Position numbers and translations under genes: made by a program. A stretch of DNA of 64,000 nt from Clarkia xantiana subsp. parviflora (lineage: Eukaryota > Streptophyta > Magnoliopsida > Myrtales > Onagraceae): NCBI GenBank assembly GCA_036873135.1, contig JAPTYO010000010.1, positions 26,839,772-26,903,771 on the forward strand, in the 5' to 3' direction. Below, piece after piece: positions 22,497-34,979 of the stretch; positions within the stretch are counted from its first letter, which is position 1, and every line of letters begins with the position of its first letter. The notes below the pieces were generated by a model, which had not been told where the DNA came from, ran no database searches, and saw only the letters and a program-made list of their open reading frames with translations.

Positions 22497-25400
22497 ATGG
22501 AGGGATCTATTGGAAATTCAGACGGGTACAGAGGATCATCTGCTGGAAGCGGGACCGGCAGTTCTTCTAATTTTAGAAGATATGGCTTGCTATCTGCTTC
22601 CAATATCATCCAAGCTCCTATTTCAACTTTCCTTGAATATTCGGGTTTGTTAAGAACAAACCGATCCAGTCACCAAGATGAGCCCCTTTTCAATGGAAAT
22701 GCCTTGGGCATTGCTCAGAGCAATCGTGTTGAGGATTCTTTTTTAAGTGGTAACGATGGGGAGGTAGCAATTCGAATAATCGGGGGAGGGGAACACGAGA
22801 ACCACAGGGAGGGAGCTGGATTGGTGGTCGGGGGTCAGCAGGTCAGAGAAGCTGCTTCTCAAGATGAAGTTTCTGTGAGACCAGTTGCGACAGTGGATAG
22901 TCAGGGAGATATAAGGAGTGGGGAAGTTGGTGAAGGCATTTCGCAGACTTCTGGAAGCACTGATACTGAAGGTGCTGAGGGAAATGGTAGGGAGTCTACT
23001 TATCAGAGATATGATATTCAGCAGGCAGCAAGGTGGATTGAGCAGATTCTGCCATTCTCTTTGCTTCTCCTGGTTGTCTTTATCCGACAGCATTTGCAAG
23101 GTATTTTTGGCATTCTTTAATATCATTAACGTGGTGTTAAGAATGTTTGAGATAAGGGAATGAAGCCAAAAAAAAAAAAATATGGAGAAGATTCATTGCA
23201 CTCCTATATCGTTGAATTCTCATGGTTAAATTCTACTTGATATTAAGTTATCCTTATCCGTGGTTAAAAAAAGTTTACAGTTTGATCTATGTGCATCTTT
23301 GTTGCTAAAAAAGATACCATGTTTTGAAGAAAGTAATGAATAGTCTTGAGAACATATGATGGATACTACTAGACTTGGACAACTTTTTTCGGTTATAGGA
23401 AAAGAAGTACAAGGCATGATTATGAAATCATATTCTGGTTATCTCTGGACTGTTAGTGAATTTCATTAATGAGGGGTTTTTTCCACCATCAAACAAATGG
23501 CTGCTTAGGTTTCTTTGGATGACATTCAAATGAAGGTTTATTCGCCTCAGTAATTCTTTCCTTGAAATGTGCAATTTTCGATTGTGATGAGGCCATCTCT
23601 ATGTTTCATCATTCTTCTTTATCAATTACACCACACTACTTATTTTTATGCGGGGGTTCACTTTTCAATTTCCATTGGTTTTTTGGCCTCGCTAATGAGG
23701 CATGAGCTTTACATTGACATTTAGTGGGTTCATTCTACATCGTAGTTATCAGATAAGCTATTGCAAAAGCTAGATCTTTTAGATGATAATTGAAATGAAC
23801 TTGTGCGGATTCTCTTCTTTTATGGCTATTAATTGCTGCTCCATTTGCAAGAGATTGCAGGATTCTTTGTGACAATATGGATTGCTGCTGTCCTGTATAA
23901 GTCGAATGACATCCTAAAAAAACAAACTGCTCTGAAGGTAGGTCTTGGTCCCTATACTTGCCTGAAGCCGTGAATTTCTTAAAGTTAAAATTAACAGCTA
24001 AAGTGGTTGTTGGCTGCAGGGAGAGAGGAAAATACCTGTTCTCGCAGGCATATCACTTGCATTTGCTCTTCATGTGATTTGTGTTTACTGGTGGTATCGA
24101 AGAGATGATCTCTTGTACCCACTGGTCATGCTTCCTCCTAAGACTATACCACCATTCTGGCATGCTATTTTTATCATCACGGTTAATGGTATGCTCTTCG
24201 CTAACTTTCCACAGTCAAGTGATTTATTTTCTGAACTTTTGATGCCTTATTTATACTATTGTCAAATTAAAAAGATTCACTTTAGCTTGATGCCATTATA
24301 TATAATACGTGTAGGTGTACCCTAACCTTCAACGCCAAAAAAAAAAGAAAAAGTTATCAAATGTTAATATTTACTTTATCTTTAGTCATTAAATGAAAGA
24401 AAATATTCCAACATTAGTGTCCTCTCCCTAGCAATTAGGTTAGATTCTTTCCTTGAATTATCTTCTGCATAAAGGTTTATGTTTTGAAGCAAATTAATAC
24501 CGAAGTAACTACTAGTTTTGAGAGACTTACCTATTCAAGTTATACCTGTTAGGAGTATTATCTTTTCCTTTAGAGTCTTTCTGTTAGTTATTGATATTTT
24601 TTTTTTTGGCCAAGATTAGTTATTGATATTGAAAGGTTAATATTGCTCTTCAATGTCTGATGTTCCTGAGGTGCGGTTTGTTTTCAGATGCATTGGTCCG
24701 ACAAGCAGCAATGGTCTTAAAGTGTTGTCTCTTGATGTATTACAAGAACAGCAGAGGGCGAAATTATCGGAAGCAGGTATTCACATTTGTATATTTCTTA
24801 TGTTGAATTATATGATATGTTTTAGACAAATTTTCTTATGTTGGATTATATAAAATGTTTTAGACAAATCCTTGTATATTTCTTATGTTGATTTCTTTCT
24901 TTATTTTGACACGTCAATATTTATAATCCCAGGGTCAATTGCTAACATTAGTCGAGTATCTGCTCTTGCTGTACCGTGCATTACTTCCAACTCCTGTATG
25001 GTACCGTTTCTTCTTGAACAAAGAATACGGAAGCCTCTTCTCTTCGTTAATGACAGGATTGTATCTGACCTTCAAGTTGACTTCAATTGTTGAAAAGGTA
25101 ACCAACTTTTCCACTCCTTCATCTTCTTCTCCAAAGACTGTTATGCTGTAGATTTGACTTTGCAAGTACAAACTTGGATGAGTTTCAGGTACAGTGCTTC
25201 TTCACTGCATTGAGGGCCTTGTCCCGAAAGGATATCCATTATGGGGCGTATGCTACATCTGAACAGGTATCATGACTCATTCTATCTTGGAATCCAACAT
25301 TTTGAAGGAAAATTGTAGTAATGGTTTGGCTAATGGCAGGTCGTTGCGGCTGGAGATTTATGTGCTATTTGCCAGGAGAAGATGCATGCCCCGATCTTGC

Positions 25401-25631
25401 TTCGCTGCAAGCACATATTTTGTGAAGACTGTGTTTCAGAATGGTTAGTTTGTTTATCAATTCCCCTGTTTCTTACACAATTGGGAATCATTTGGTGAGA
25501 TTAGCCAATTTGTGGGTGGTTTCAGGTTTGAGAGGGAGAGGACTTGCCCGTTGTGCAGAGCATTGGTGAAACCTGCAGATCTTAGATCGTTTGGTGATGG
25601 GTCGACAAGCTTGTTTTTCCAGTTATTCTGA
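22497..25631 (+). CDS. RING-finger transmembrane E3 ubiquitin ligase (RNFT-like)
   Basis: Predicted membrane-anchored E3 ligase of 463 aa, probably in the endomembrane system. Exons: 22497-23100, 23861-23937, 24020-24188, 24688-24776, 24933-25097, 25189-25266, 25340-25443, 25526-25631, all GT-AG and in phase. Residues 1-165 are Ser/Gly-rich and probably disordered. Hydrophobic segments lie at about 184-215, 235-255 and 270-290, then around CCLLMYY and [15 protein letters not shown]3HC4 RING spans C402, C405, C417, H419, C422, C425, C436, C439 near the C-terminus. This order (disordered N-terminus, membrane segments, C-terminal RING) fits the RNFT1/2-like family. I chose the ATG at 22497; no earlier in-frame ATG follows the upstream stop. 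Substrate is unknown. Confidence 0.93.
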
Positions 25632-27183
25632 ATAATACCCCGTAATTATTTATCGTTATTGCATTGACTTTCAATCTTCACCCGGCTAACTAAGTGGTGG
25701 GCGCACCAAATCGATCCTACTTCTGCAGTGAAAGAAAGGGAAGCTAGATTAAACGAAGGGGCCGTGCGTATATGCGCATAGTCGTGTTAGAAGGTAAAAA
25801 TTGTATCTAGGTAAAAAAAAAGGCATATGGTTTGGCTCGAGAGAAATATAGTATATAAGCTGTTTGTTGTCTGTACACAGTAAGTAACACAAGTGAAGTG
25901 ATTGTTCATACATAGTATATATATATATACTTTGTCTTCTCCATTTCTGTTGAGCAATGTTCAGAATGTTGTAGTAGGGATGTTAATAGGCCCGATGTTG
26001 GCAATCCATTGCATCTATTATCTTTTGTCTTAAAATCTTCTTTGGGCGGAGTTTTTTTTGGTAGAGTTGACTGCAGTGATATCGCGGCCGCGGGCTATGC
26101 CCAACCCACCTTTTTTTTTTAAAAAAAAAAACATTTTTGTATTAAGATATTTTTATTTAAATTAGCATAAAAGTGCTGCATAGTTGAATACATTTATAAT
26201 TCAAATACAACTATTAAATCATAGCTCAATTCATAGCTCAATGAAGCAAAATTATTATACCATCTAACTTCTTGATTCAATAACGTATTCGTTTACTAAG
26301 TTTTTATTATAACATAATGACTCCATAATTTTTTTAAATTACATATATAACTTTGGGCGGTAGTTTAAGGTTAAACAACACTTTTACCACCTATTATTGC
26401 ATTGCCCCACGTTTCTTTATACTAAATTTACTCCATAAACAATAATAACTACTTTCACATGACATTTACGGAACGGTGTGTACCGCAAGGTTCGGGGAAT
26501 CACACCATATTAAAACCCATACTAGTTAGAAGCACTACTCCGAGGATAAGGTTATTTTTCTTGTTGTGTCTATGAGCCTATCAGGAGGACAGTACCCGTA
26601 ATCAGTAGCGGGTCCAAGTGAAGTCATAGTACCCCACTTGATTAATATATATATATTATATTTATAGTATTTTTTAAGGACCCGTTCAATATATAAGAGA
26701 ACATTACTTATCAAAGTGTGATTGTTGCTAAGTTAGTATTGTGTTCGGACTTCATATATGTAAGTTTCAAAGCCCATAAGTGCATTTCCCATGAACTCTT
26801 TTATAATTCATAGTAAGACACATAACCTTCCCCTTCAATAAACATATTTTTGAAGTTTTTATTTTCCTTATCGAGAGAGAGAGAGTCTCCCTCTACGCGT
26901 GCGTTTTCACTCGAAACCTTTTTTTTTTAAACATAAACATGTTATAACTGTTGAATTTGAAAATGGTTAATTTAGGGTTTAGCTTGAAATTGGAAAGGTT
27001 TTTTTGTTAAAATATTGTTCTGAAGTTTGTTCCCATGAGAGATGGTTTAAAGCATAACCAATAATCAAGATCAATAATTTTGTATTCCCAATAGGTTTTC
27101 TTTAATGAAAATGAAAGTCTCCCTCTTCGCGCTCAGACTTCATGTCTTCATCCAAAACTCTTTTCTTCTTCAGTAATCAACAA
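25632..27183. other. Gene-free stretch downstream of the RING gene
   Basis: Holds the probable 3' UTR of the RING gene, a short TA run near 25918-25930 and AT-rich sequence. Nothing else could be assigned. Confidence 0.5.
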
Positions 27184-27192
27184 TAAAAATAA

Positions 27193-27434
27193 GGGATAAG
27201 AACCTAAAACCTGTCCCAAGTTTGACCATTGTGTCAGTTTGGTGTCTAAGGTTGAAATGGACTGTCCCAAGTTTCATGTGTTGCTGTTTGGTGTCTTCGT
27301 CTATTTTTTGTGTTAAGTTGGACAAAATTAGGTCACGTGATACCGAATAAAAATTAAAATGGCCAAATTACCTCCATTTGGCCGGAATCACTGCTCTCTC
27401 CAATCGTTTTCCGGCCAGCTTCGGCCACCACACA

Positions 27435-27500
<66 letters not shown>

Positions 27501-27828
27501 CAAGAACATGCTGTGCGTTTCCAATTTCCCGCCACCATGTAAATATCATTATAATGGTGCAGCAGAAGATTGGTTAGCTCGGAATCAGAGGTGAGTGGCC
27601 GGAAAAGGAGGTGGGGCGGAATCGGAGGTGGGTGGCCGGAATTGGAGGTGGGTGACTCGGAAATGGAGGTGGATGGCAGGAATCGGAGGTTTTGAAAAAA
27701 AAAAAAAAAAGCGGAAAACCAAATAGCAACAATACTGAAACTTGGGACACTAAATATCAACAGTTTAAATCCGAGACACCAAACTGAAATATGAGACAAA
27801 CATGAGACAGTTTTTAGGTTCTTTTCCC
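27193..27828. mobile_element. TIR element related to family 1, diverged
   Basis: It begins GGGATAAGAACCTAAAA and ends in the near inverse TTTTTAGGTTCTTTTCCC. Inner parts of the ends repeat CTGTCCCAAGTTT and TTTGGTGTC phrases and are mirrored as AAACTTGGGACA and GACACCAAACTG. Flanking 9-mers TAAAAATAA and TTAAAAACA match at six positions only. The core has a CT microsatellite and GGAGGTGGGTGGCCGGAA repeats. No protein is encoded. Confidence 0.75.
27439..27494. repeat. CT microsatellite
   Basis: An almost perfect (CT)n run of about 55 bp inside the TIR element. Confidence 0.95.
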
Positions 27829-27837
27829 TTAAAAACA

Positions 27838-28440
27838 AATATAAACTTGTTATTCTTTTTTACTTGTTAGTTTTTTCTCTATCCAAACCTAGGATTTAGT
27901 TTTTGACATGATTTGGAAGAAACTCAATTTCGGTGGTAGAATTTGACTTTGACACGGTTTGGCGATTACTATATGAATTTGGAAAGGGTTAGTTTAGTTT
28001 AATTTGAAATTCACAGGTTCTGTTTAGTTTAATATCCGAGTGGAAATATTATGAAGTTGGAAATGTTTAGTTTAATTTAGTTTGAAATTCACAAGTTCAG
28101 TTTAATTTGGCATGGTTTGGCGATTACCATATGTTGTATGGTTCTACTATCCGAGTGGAAATATTATTGTAGTATCATGTATGTTGCATGTATATAATCT
28201 TATCTTTTAATTAAATTGCCAGGATTTGAAAATACCAATTGTATGTATTAATAATTAATACAATTCATAATTTTGACAATTGACTATGGTGGTTAAATAA
28301 TATTAGTATCTTTTGATTGATTAAATGTTAAAGCGTCACTTCGTATTATGATGCAAGTTTTTATCATTTCATTATAAAATATATATAGTTGAAACGAAAT
28401 TTAAATTTTTTTTTTTTAAATAACAACTCAAATTGATTCC
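27838..28440. other. Gene-free stretch with a local duplication
   Basis: A block of roughly 110 bp is partly duplicated: TTTAGTTTAATTTGAAATTC, GTTTGGCGATTAC and ATCCGAGTGGAAATATTAT each occur twice between 27955 and 28170. No gene. Confidence 0.5.
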
Positions 28441-28445
28441 GATAT

Positions 28446-29218
28446 TGATGGATATACGCCCAATTGGAACCCGTTTTAGTTCGAACTGTCTTATTTTGAT
28501 TACCCCATTTGTGATTGTAAATCAAAACTTTGACCCGAATACTTCGCCTAAAAAATGCTAACGGTCCGAACGAGGTAAAATTACTCGCCCGGACCCGACC
28601 ATCGACCTCACCCGATCTCTCCTAGGGGAGATCGGGTGGACCAACCCGATCTCCCTTAGGGGAGATCGGGTGGACCAACTCAATCTCCCTTAGGGGAGAC
28701 CGGGTTGGGAAAATCCACCAGGTGTCAGGCCTCGGGGGTCGGATTTTTTGTCCGACACCAAGGGTCCCGACCTCTTTTCCACCCGTCCCACACTTAGATT
28801 ATTTCGCCTACCTCTCCATGCTTTAAGGGTCTAATCATACGGTAATGAGTTAATTAAATACGCTTAGGGGATTAACGATGTCATTAAGTCACCTTAATCC
28901 TCCCGAAGCCTATAAATACTGCTCGTATCCTATTCATTTCCATCACGTTGATTATTCACTAGCTTATGCTCTGCCTTCTCTCTAGTTTGTCTCTCTAAAA
29001 ATATTATACTGACTTAGGCATCAGAGAGGGTTCACCAAGCACCACCCCCTCCATGCTTGGTACTGCCCCTATTGCAGGTCAGTCAGAAGAAAGAAGCCGG
29101 GAGAAGAGAAGGATACAGATCAGACTATCTAGCAGATAGAGCATCAGATCAAGATTTTTACCCGTGAGAAGTGACACTTGGACCGACAACCCGTTGACCC
29201 GAGTGACGCGACTTAACA
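28446..29218 (+). repeat. 5' LTR of gypsy element A
   Basis: Contains TATAAATA at 28911-28918. At 28610-28710 it holds three adjacent near-palindromes of the type CCCGATCTCCCTTAGGGGAG followed by its completing arm. The 3' LTR keeps a related set. Confidence 0.93.
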
Positions 29219-29220
29219 CT

Positions 29221-29238
29221 TGGTGTCGTCCGTGGGTT
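29221..29238 (+). other. Primer binding site of gypsy element A
   Basis: TGGTGTCGTCCGTGGG starts two bases after the LTR and matches the second element's TTGGCGTCGTCTGTGGGA with two differences in the aligned part. I do not assign the tRNA. Confidence 0.7.
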
Positions 29239-29935
29239 TTCGAGCAGAAAGCCTGGCTATCACGAGAGCGATGACGAACAGTCTGCCATCCAAAGACAAC
29301 CGTCAACCCGGGGGCAACAGGCCAAACAACCAAGCAGGATATCCTGCACCTCCGGCAAGACAGCCTGTGCCTCCACCAAGGGAACCTACCACCCAGAGAC
29401 AGCCTGTACCTCTAGTACATCAAACAACCCAGCAAGCACCCTAGGCTAACAATGAAGGAGGACCATCACGCCCAGCTGGGGCAGAGTCTTCCACCGCCTC
29501 AACCCCCTTGGTCCAGAGACCACGAAGGCAAGGTGTACAACAAGAAGTGCCATCTCAGGGGTACCAGTGCACGACACCTCCACAGGGGTACCACTATGAG
29601 ACGCCTTAAGAGCACCCTTATGGAATGCCAAGGCAAGGCATACCTGGGAACAACAATAGAGCCCGTATGACCAACACAAGGCCAATGAAATCACAAGGAG
29701 CACAAACAGTGACTCCTGGGGTTCATGAATGCTTTAGACGAGCTGTTGGCTTATAGGGAAGCGCTGAGGTAAGGGAAAGGAAGGCAGCACCAACAAGGAG
29801 AACAGAATCCGCATGAGGAACAATTTTATGAAGAAGAATAAGTCCCAGAAGAAGAACAACACCCCCCCAGCAGAACAGAGAGAAGGTCGAGGAAGAAGTG
29901 AGCAAGGGCCACCCCCAGTGGGGAGGTAACCATCT

Positions 29936-31196
29936 GTGCCTCCAAGGCAATATCAAGCTCAGCCAGAAGCAAGGACATACACCCCACTGAGGGACGACAG
30001 GCAAGCCCGACCTCCAAGAAGAGAAGAATTCCAGCATCCACCCCAGCAGGGATACCCAAGGTACACATACAGTCCGTATCATAACAGACAGGGGTTCCCC
30101 ACAAGCCCGGTTAACAATTACGATGGGTACCAGAGAAATTACAGCCCGTCTCCGGTAATGCTGACCCATGAAGAAATTGAGGCCATGATCACAAGGGAAA
30201 TGAATGAGTCAAAGAAGAGTGAATTACACTATCTGAGTGACAACACAAATCACCCTTTCACAAGGGAGTTGGAGATGAACCTGCCAGAATCTTTGCATTT
30301 GATAAAGATCGAAAAATACAATGGTAAGGGTGACCCCTTAGAGCACATCCAGCAACATGAAGCTTCCCTCCTAGGTAGGACAACTGAGGATCGCTACAAG
30401 GCACTTTTGTTTCCAAACACCTTGTCAGGAGCAGCATCGCACTGGTTCTTTAGCCTACCTACTAAGAGCATCCATTCATGAGCACAGCTGAAGGCAAAAT
30501 TTCTCCAAAGGTACTTGGGAGAAAGGAAGCTACTCAAAGGAACAGGCTCACTTGATGATGTGAAGCAGGAGAATGAAGAGACACTGGCTAATTACTACAC
30601 AAGGTTTAACCAGAACCTATCTGACATACAGGGTGACATTACCGAAGGCAAAATCATAAGAGCCTTCATAAGAAACCTTGGTCGCTATGGCTCTACCTTA
30701 GCGGAAAAAATGGCAAAAAACCCGCTAGCATCCTAGAGGAGCTGGCAGGAAGGGTGAAGACACATATAGACCTGGAGAGACAGAATGAACAAGAGAGCAA
30801 AGGTCCGGGCATCGAAAGAAGAAAATACAAAGCCAAGCAAAGGAAAACCACCCCAGGCTCCGCAGCCCATAAGGCAACAAGACTGGCTCCGCCACAGCCA
30901 AGGAATCAGACAGGGGAATCACTAAGACCAATGGATATCAATGTCATTAAGTTCATACCACTAAATGCAACCCCAGACGTGGTCTTGAGAGAAATGAGGA
31001 ACTTGAAGATATGGTCACCCCCAGGAAGATGGAGAGCCCAATGGTAGGAACGGATAAAGAAAAATGGCGTGACAATCATGAAGCACCCGGCCATGATACA
31101 AATGAATGCTTTAGTTTGAAGTTAAGCATAAATAATTCCGTGCAAAGGGGAGAGCTAAAGAAGTTTGTAGATCATGGAGGCAGCAGTACACCATGA
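29936..31196 (+). pseudogene. Gag remnant of gypsy element A
   Basis: A Pro/Gln/Arg-rich start is followed by a retrotransposon gag domain: HPFTRELEMNLPESLHLIKI, KYNGKGDPLEHIQQHEA, FPNTLSGAASHWFFSLP. A TGA at 30479 is in frame, and the same frame continues through LGERKLLKGTGSLDDVKQ to a TAG near 30734. A frame change then leads to a zinc-knuckle-like stretch (HEAPGHDTNECFSLK, near 31079-31125) in which the expected first Cys is missing. The order matches the gag of element B at 56308-57855. It cannot give a full-length product. Confidence 0.88.
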
Positions 31197-31268
31197 CCAA
31201 CGCAAAAGGATAAGGGCAAAGAGAAAATGGACTATGCCCCTTCTCACAACAAGATATGAACGATCAAT

Positions 31269-31790
31269 ATGATACATGGTGGTGTCGCGGAAGGCGGACC
31301 ATCTGCAAATGCGAGAGAGGTGTATGCCTCCAAGATAGACATGACAACAAAATGGAGGAAGAGGCCAAGAGAGAAGGAGGAGATGGTGATCGAATTTTCG
31401 GAGAAGGACATCGTCTTTCCACATGATGATGCTCTAGTGATAACGTTAGACGTCGATAACTTCGATATGAAGAGGATACTGGTTGATGGAGGGAGCTCGA
31501 CAGATATACTAAACCTGCGAGTCCTAGAGCAGATAGGCAAATCCAAGTCAGATTTGAAGCCAGTCACTTTTCCTCTAGTCGGATTCATTGGAGCAGCAAG
31601 CTACCCTCTGGGCATGATCACCCTATTACAATGGGCCAATGGTGGACTCAGCTAAGGATCAAAGTGAACTTTGTGGTGGTGGAAAACCTAGGAGCCTATA
31701 ATGAGATCTTAGGTAGAACAACCATAAATCCATACGAAATAGTTCCCTCAACAGTTCACCAGAAACCAGAAGTACATCATAGAAAGCGAA
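31269..31790 (+). pseudogene. Retroviral-type aspartic protease remnant of element A
   Basis: It encodes MIHGGVAEGG, then FPHDDALVITLDVDNFDMKR and the active-site segment ILVDGGSSTDIL (31470-31515), then FPLVGFIGAASYPLGMITL. Alignment with element B (57952 onward) is clear, including the MIHGG start block and DGGSS. After 31655 the frame shifts, and a further piece near 31700 (EILGRTTINPYEI) is the protease-to-RT linker. Reverse transcriptase does not follow. Confidence 0.88.
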
Positions 31791-32099
31791 ATAGGGGAAG
31801 TCTTAGGTGATCAGCGCACCGCAAGAGAATGCTACATCAATTCCATGAGGCGTAGACCACACCAATCCTACTCTGTGGCAATGGTGATGATAGGGGCTAG
31901 TCAGAGTGGGAAAGAAAAGAGGAAAAAGCCAAGCTACAAGAATGGAAGGACATGAGTCACACTCCCTAAGCAAGCAGGTGTTCAGAAATTTGGCAAGAAG
32001 GTCAGGGATGGACTAGGTTGAAAAGGTAACAAGCATACCTTGGCAGCCAGAAAATAAGAATGGAAGGAGAAGAAGAGGAGCAATTGGAAGAGGCTTCAG

Positions 32100-32644
32100 G
32101 TATATCGATGATGACAAACAAATGTAAGGAGAATCCCTTACAAGTTACTTCAAAAGGTTCACGGAGTATGGGGCCAACATGGAGGTAACAAGAAGTGAAG
32201 TTGTAAGAGCTTTCCTTAGAAACATGCATCCAACCTCTTTCGAGACCTTTGGAGGTCACTACGAGGTAGTGATGACAAACACGATGCGAGAGCTTAAAGA
32301 GAAACTGGATGAGGAATTCGAGAAAGAGAAGGAATAGCATAGCGAAAAATCCAAAGGAGATGAGGAAAACTACACACAGGGAAGGGGATGTGAACTTCAA
32401 CTTCACACCTCTCAAAGTGCAAGTGGAGGAGATTTTTAAGAAACACTTACTCAAGGAGCTGCCAATGTGCAGGGAAGATGGCAAGGCCTTCCTAGAAAGG
32501 AATGTAACAGGATGGTGTGATTACCATGGTACATGGGGGCACAAGAGTAATGATTGCATGATACTAAAAATTGAATTTGAGGAGATGATCTTCAAGGGAG
32601 AACTCAAGAAGTACATAGCACCAGGGGCACCCACCATTGCCTAA
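32100..32644 (+). pseudogene. Second gag-like / zinc-knuckle remnant in element A
   Basis: Downstream of the protease there is another gag-like stretch: VRAFLRNMHPTSFETFGGHY in one frame, then, after a stop at 32335 and a frame change, a 111-residue stretch ending with WCDYHGTWGHKSNDCMILK and FKGELKKYIAPG. This repeats the layout of a gag C-terminus (knuckle, then a lysine-rich GELKK tail) already present at 31079-31160. It may come from recombination between two related elements. No RT follows. Confidence 0.6.
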
Positions 32645-33029
32645 GGAGATCACGCCAGAGGAACACCATATCCTTAGTTTCATATTCCGTATCTTACATT
32701 TTTACAAGTTTAGTTTTCTAAAAAACAACTCTTGAGGCGGAAAACTCACGAAGTTTCTCCAATTCTTCAACCGTCTATTTTCTCCTAAAGGATGTCTTGG
32801 ACCACCCAGGACACCCCCGTTTGTACATATAGCGTGCATGCCCTCAATGAAGTAGATTTTCATCAAAATATTTTCTAAGTATGAGATGAGACAAGCATCA
32901 TGTTCTCCTTACCCAGATATGTCCACCAAGTCTATGACTCTTTCAACGCCCCCAAGAGCGTATCTTGAGAGTAGTTCTAAACTATGAAATTCCGCGCCAT
33001 CCGGGAGCCTATCCCGTGAATAGATTTAA

Positions 33030-33734
33030 GGGTTAAGAACCTATAAAAGGTCTGAACTTTGATCCATGTTAACGGGAGAGGTCTGAAATTTGAAATGTTG
33101 ATTTGAGAGGTCTGGAATTTCAATTTTGTTGAAATTAGGTTTTCCATCCATTTTTAGGGTTAACTTTAATAGAATTGTGTGAAATGAATTTTTTTCCCCT
33201 TTTATTATTTTGTATTATTTAATATCTTATTTGATAAAATGTGAAATGACAAAATTTCCCCTGAAGTCAAATTACTCCGGCCACCGGCTCCGGCCACCAC
33301 CACCCGACTCCGGCGACCACCACCTCGGCTCCGGCGACCGGCTCCGATTTGGGCCCAATCGGAGCCGTGGTGGCGATCGCCGGAGTTGCGTGGTGGTCGC
33401 CGGAGCTGGGGTGGTGGTCGCCGGAGACGGGTGGTGGTTGCCGGAGCCGCGGTGGCGGTGGCCCGAGCCTTGGTGGCTTTAAGGGCATTTTCGTCTTTTT
33501 CTTTCAAGCATGTGAGGGGCACACTTTGATAGAAGGGAATTTTTAGAATTTAATTTTATTTTGGTCACATCTCAAGCACATGACCAACTTCCGTTAGTTT
33601 TAACGGAAAAATTTAACGGAGACCTCTTATATCAACAAAGTTGAAATCTCAGACCTTTCAAATCAACATTTGAAATTTCAGACCTCTCTCGTTAACATGT
33701 GTCATATTTCAGACCTTTCATAGGTTCTTAACCC
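33030..33734. mobile_element. Non-autonomous TIR element, family 1, copy b
   Basis: Starts GGGTTAAGAACCTATAAAAG and ends in the inverse. TAGATTTAA is duplicated exactly on both sides (33021-33029 and 33735-33743), 9 bp. The GC-rich core has CCGGCGACCACCACC-type units. It sits inside the tandem array of element A, so it is younger than that array. Confidence 0.92.
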
Positions 33735-34230
33735 TAGATTTAACGCCCCCAAGAGCGTATCTTGAGAGTAGTTCTAAACTGCGAAATTCTGTGCCGTCCA
33801 GGAGCCCATCCTGTGAATAGTTATGTGCCCTTCCGAGAGTCAATCTCGTGAAAAACTTCGACGCCCCCAAGAGCGTATCTTCAGAGTATTTTTTAGACTA
33901 CGAAACACTGTGCCCTCCGGGAGCCAATCCTGTGAAAAGTTCAGTGCCCTCCGGGAGCCAATCCCGCGAAAAGATTCGACGCCCCCAAGAGCGTATCTTG
34001 TTAACTAACACTGTGCCCTCCGGGAGCCAATCCTGTGAAAAGTTCTGTGCCCTCCGGGAGCCAATCCCGCGAAAAGATTCGACGCCCCCAAGAGCGTATC
34101 TTGTTGACTAACACTGTGCCCTCCGGGAGCCAATCCCGCGAAAAGATTCGACGCCCCCAAGAGCGTATCTTGTTGACTAACACTGTCCCCTCCGGGAGCC
34201 AATCCTGTGAGAAGTTCTGTGCCCTCCGGA

Positions 34231-34810
34231 TAGGGGTGAAACCAAAATCCGGTTGGTCCGAAAAACCGGTGATAACCGAACCGGTCCGGACCGAAAAAAC
34301 CGAATCCGAAATATACGGTTTGGTTTTTGGTCGGATTTTTTTTACTCTAGTTCGGTTTTTCGGTCGGTTCGGATTTTGAGTTTCGAGGACCGTGGGGACC
34401 GAACCGACCGTTATGCTATCTAAATATGTAAAATATATACTATATTAGTTGATATTAATCAATATAATTAATTAATTAGGTTAACAAAAATTATAAAATA
34501 GTCACTTATGAATATTATTTTTTCTAATTTTGTTTTATAATTTATTTAATTATATTAATTGGCGCTATTTTTCATTTCGGTTTGATAAATTTCATGAAAA
34601 TAATGAGAATTTTACACGGTGATAGTTAATTTTGGATTTTCGGTTTAAACCGAAAACCGAACCGAAAAAACCGTACTACCAATGGACGGTTTATTTTTCC
34701 TCATACGGTTTTTTGGTCGGATTTTTTTAAAGAAAAAAACCGGACCGAAAATATGGGTAACCGACCGAACCAAGCAAAAAACCGGTCCGACCGGTCCGGT
34801 TTCACCCCTA
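34231..34810. mobile_element. hAT-type MITE, 580 bp
   Basis: Ends TAGGGGTGAAACC and the inverse GGTTTCACCCCTA, flanked by CCTCCGGA on both sides (34223-34230 and 34811-34818), an exact 8-bp duplication. Subterminal CCGGTCCG and ACCGAACC motifs occur in both arms around an AT-rich middle. The 8-bp duplication within an array unit (GCCCTCCGGGAGCC) fits a hAT. Its ends differ from those of the autonomous element at 6024. Confidence 0.92.
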
Positions 34811-34979
34811 CCTCCGGAAGCCAACCTTGTGAAAAGTTTTGTGCCCTCCGGGAGCCAATCCTGTGAAAAATTCGATGCCTCCAAGAGCGTATCTTATTGA
34901 TCAATTATGTGCCATCCAAGAGCCAATCTTGCGAACAACTATGTGCCCTCCGGGAGCCTATCTCGTGAAAAATTGCCTA

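Larger units (their letters stand above)
32940..34975. repeat. Composite tandem array in element A
   Basis: Two modules alternate: x, about 33 bp, with CCCTCCGGGAGCCAATCC; and y, about 35 bp, with GACGCCCCCAAGAGCGTATC. Copies of y occur near 32948, 33750, 33862, 33981, 34081 and 34150. The last interval is 68 bp (xy), others near 102 bp (xxy). The array is interrupted by a family 1 TIR element (33030-33734) and a hAT-type MITE (34231-34810). Reading frames through it are repeat artefacts. Confidence 0.88.

Noticed and set aside
29723..30169. 148-codon minus-strand open frame
   Set aside because: It is opposite the gag region of element A and shows no motif; read as a shadow.
33823..34379. 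Open frames with repeated PSGSQSREK peptides
   Set aside because: They are products of the tandem array in element A, interrupted by the MITE.
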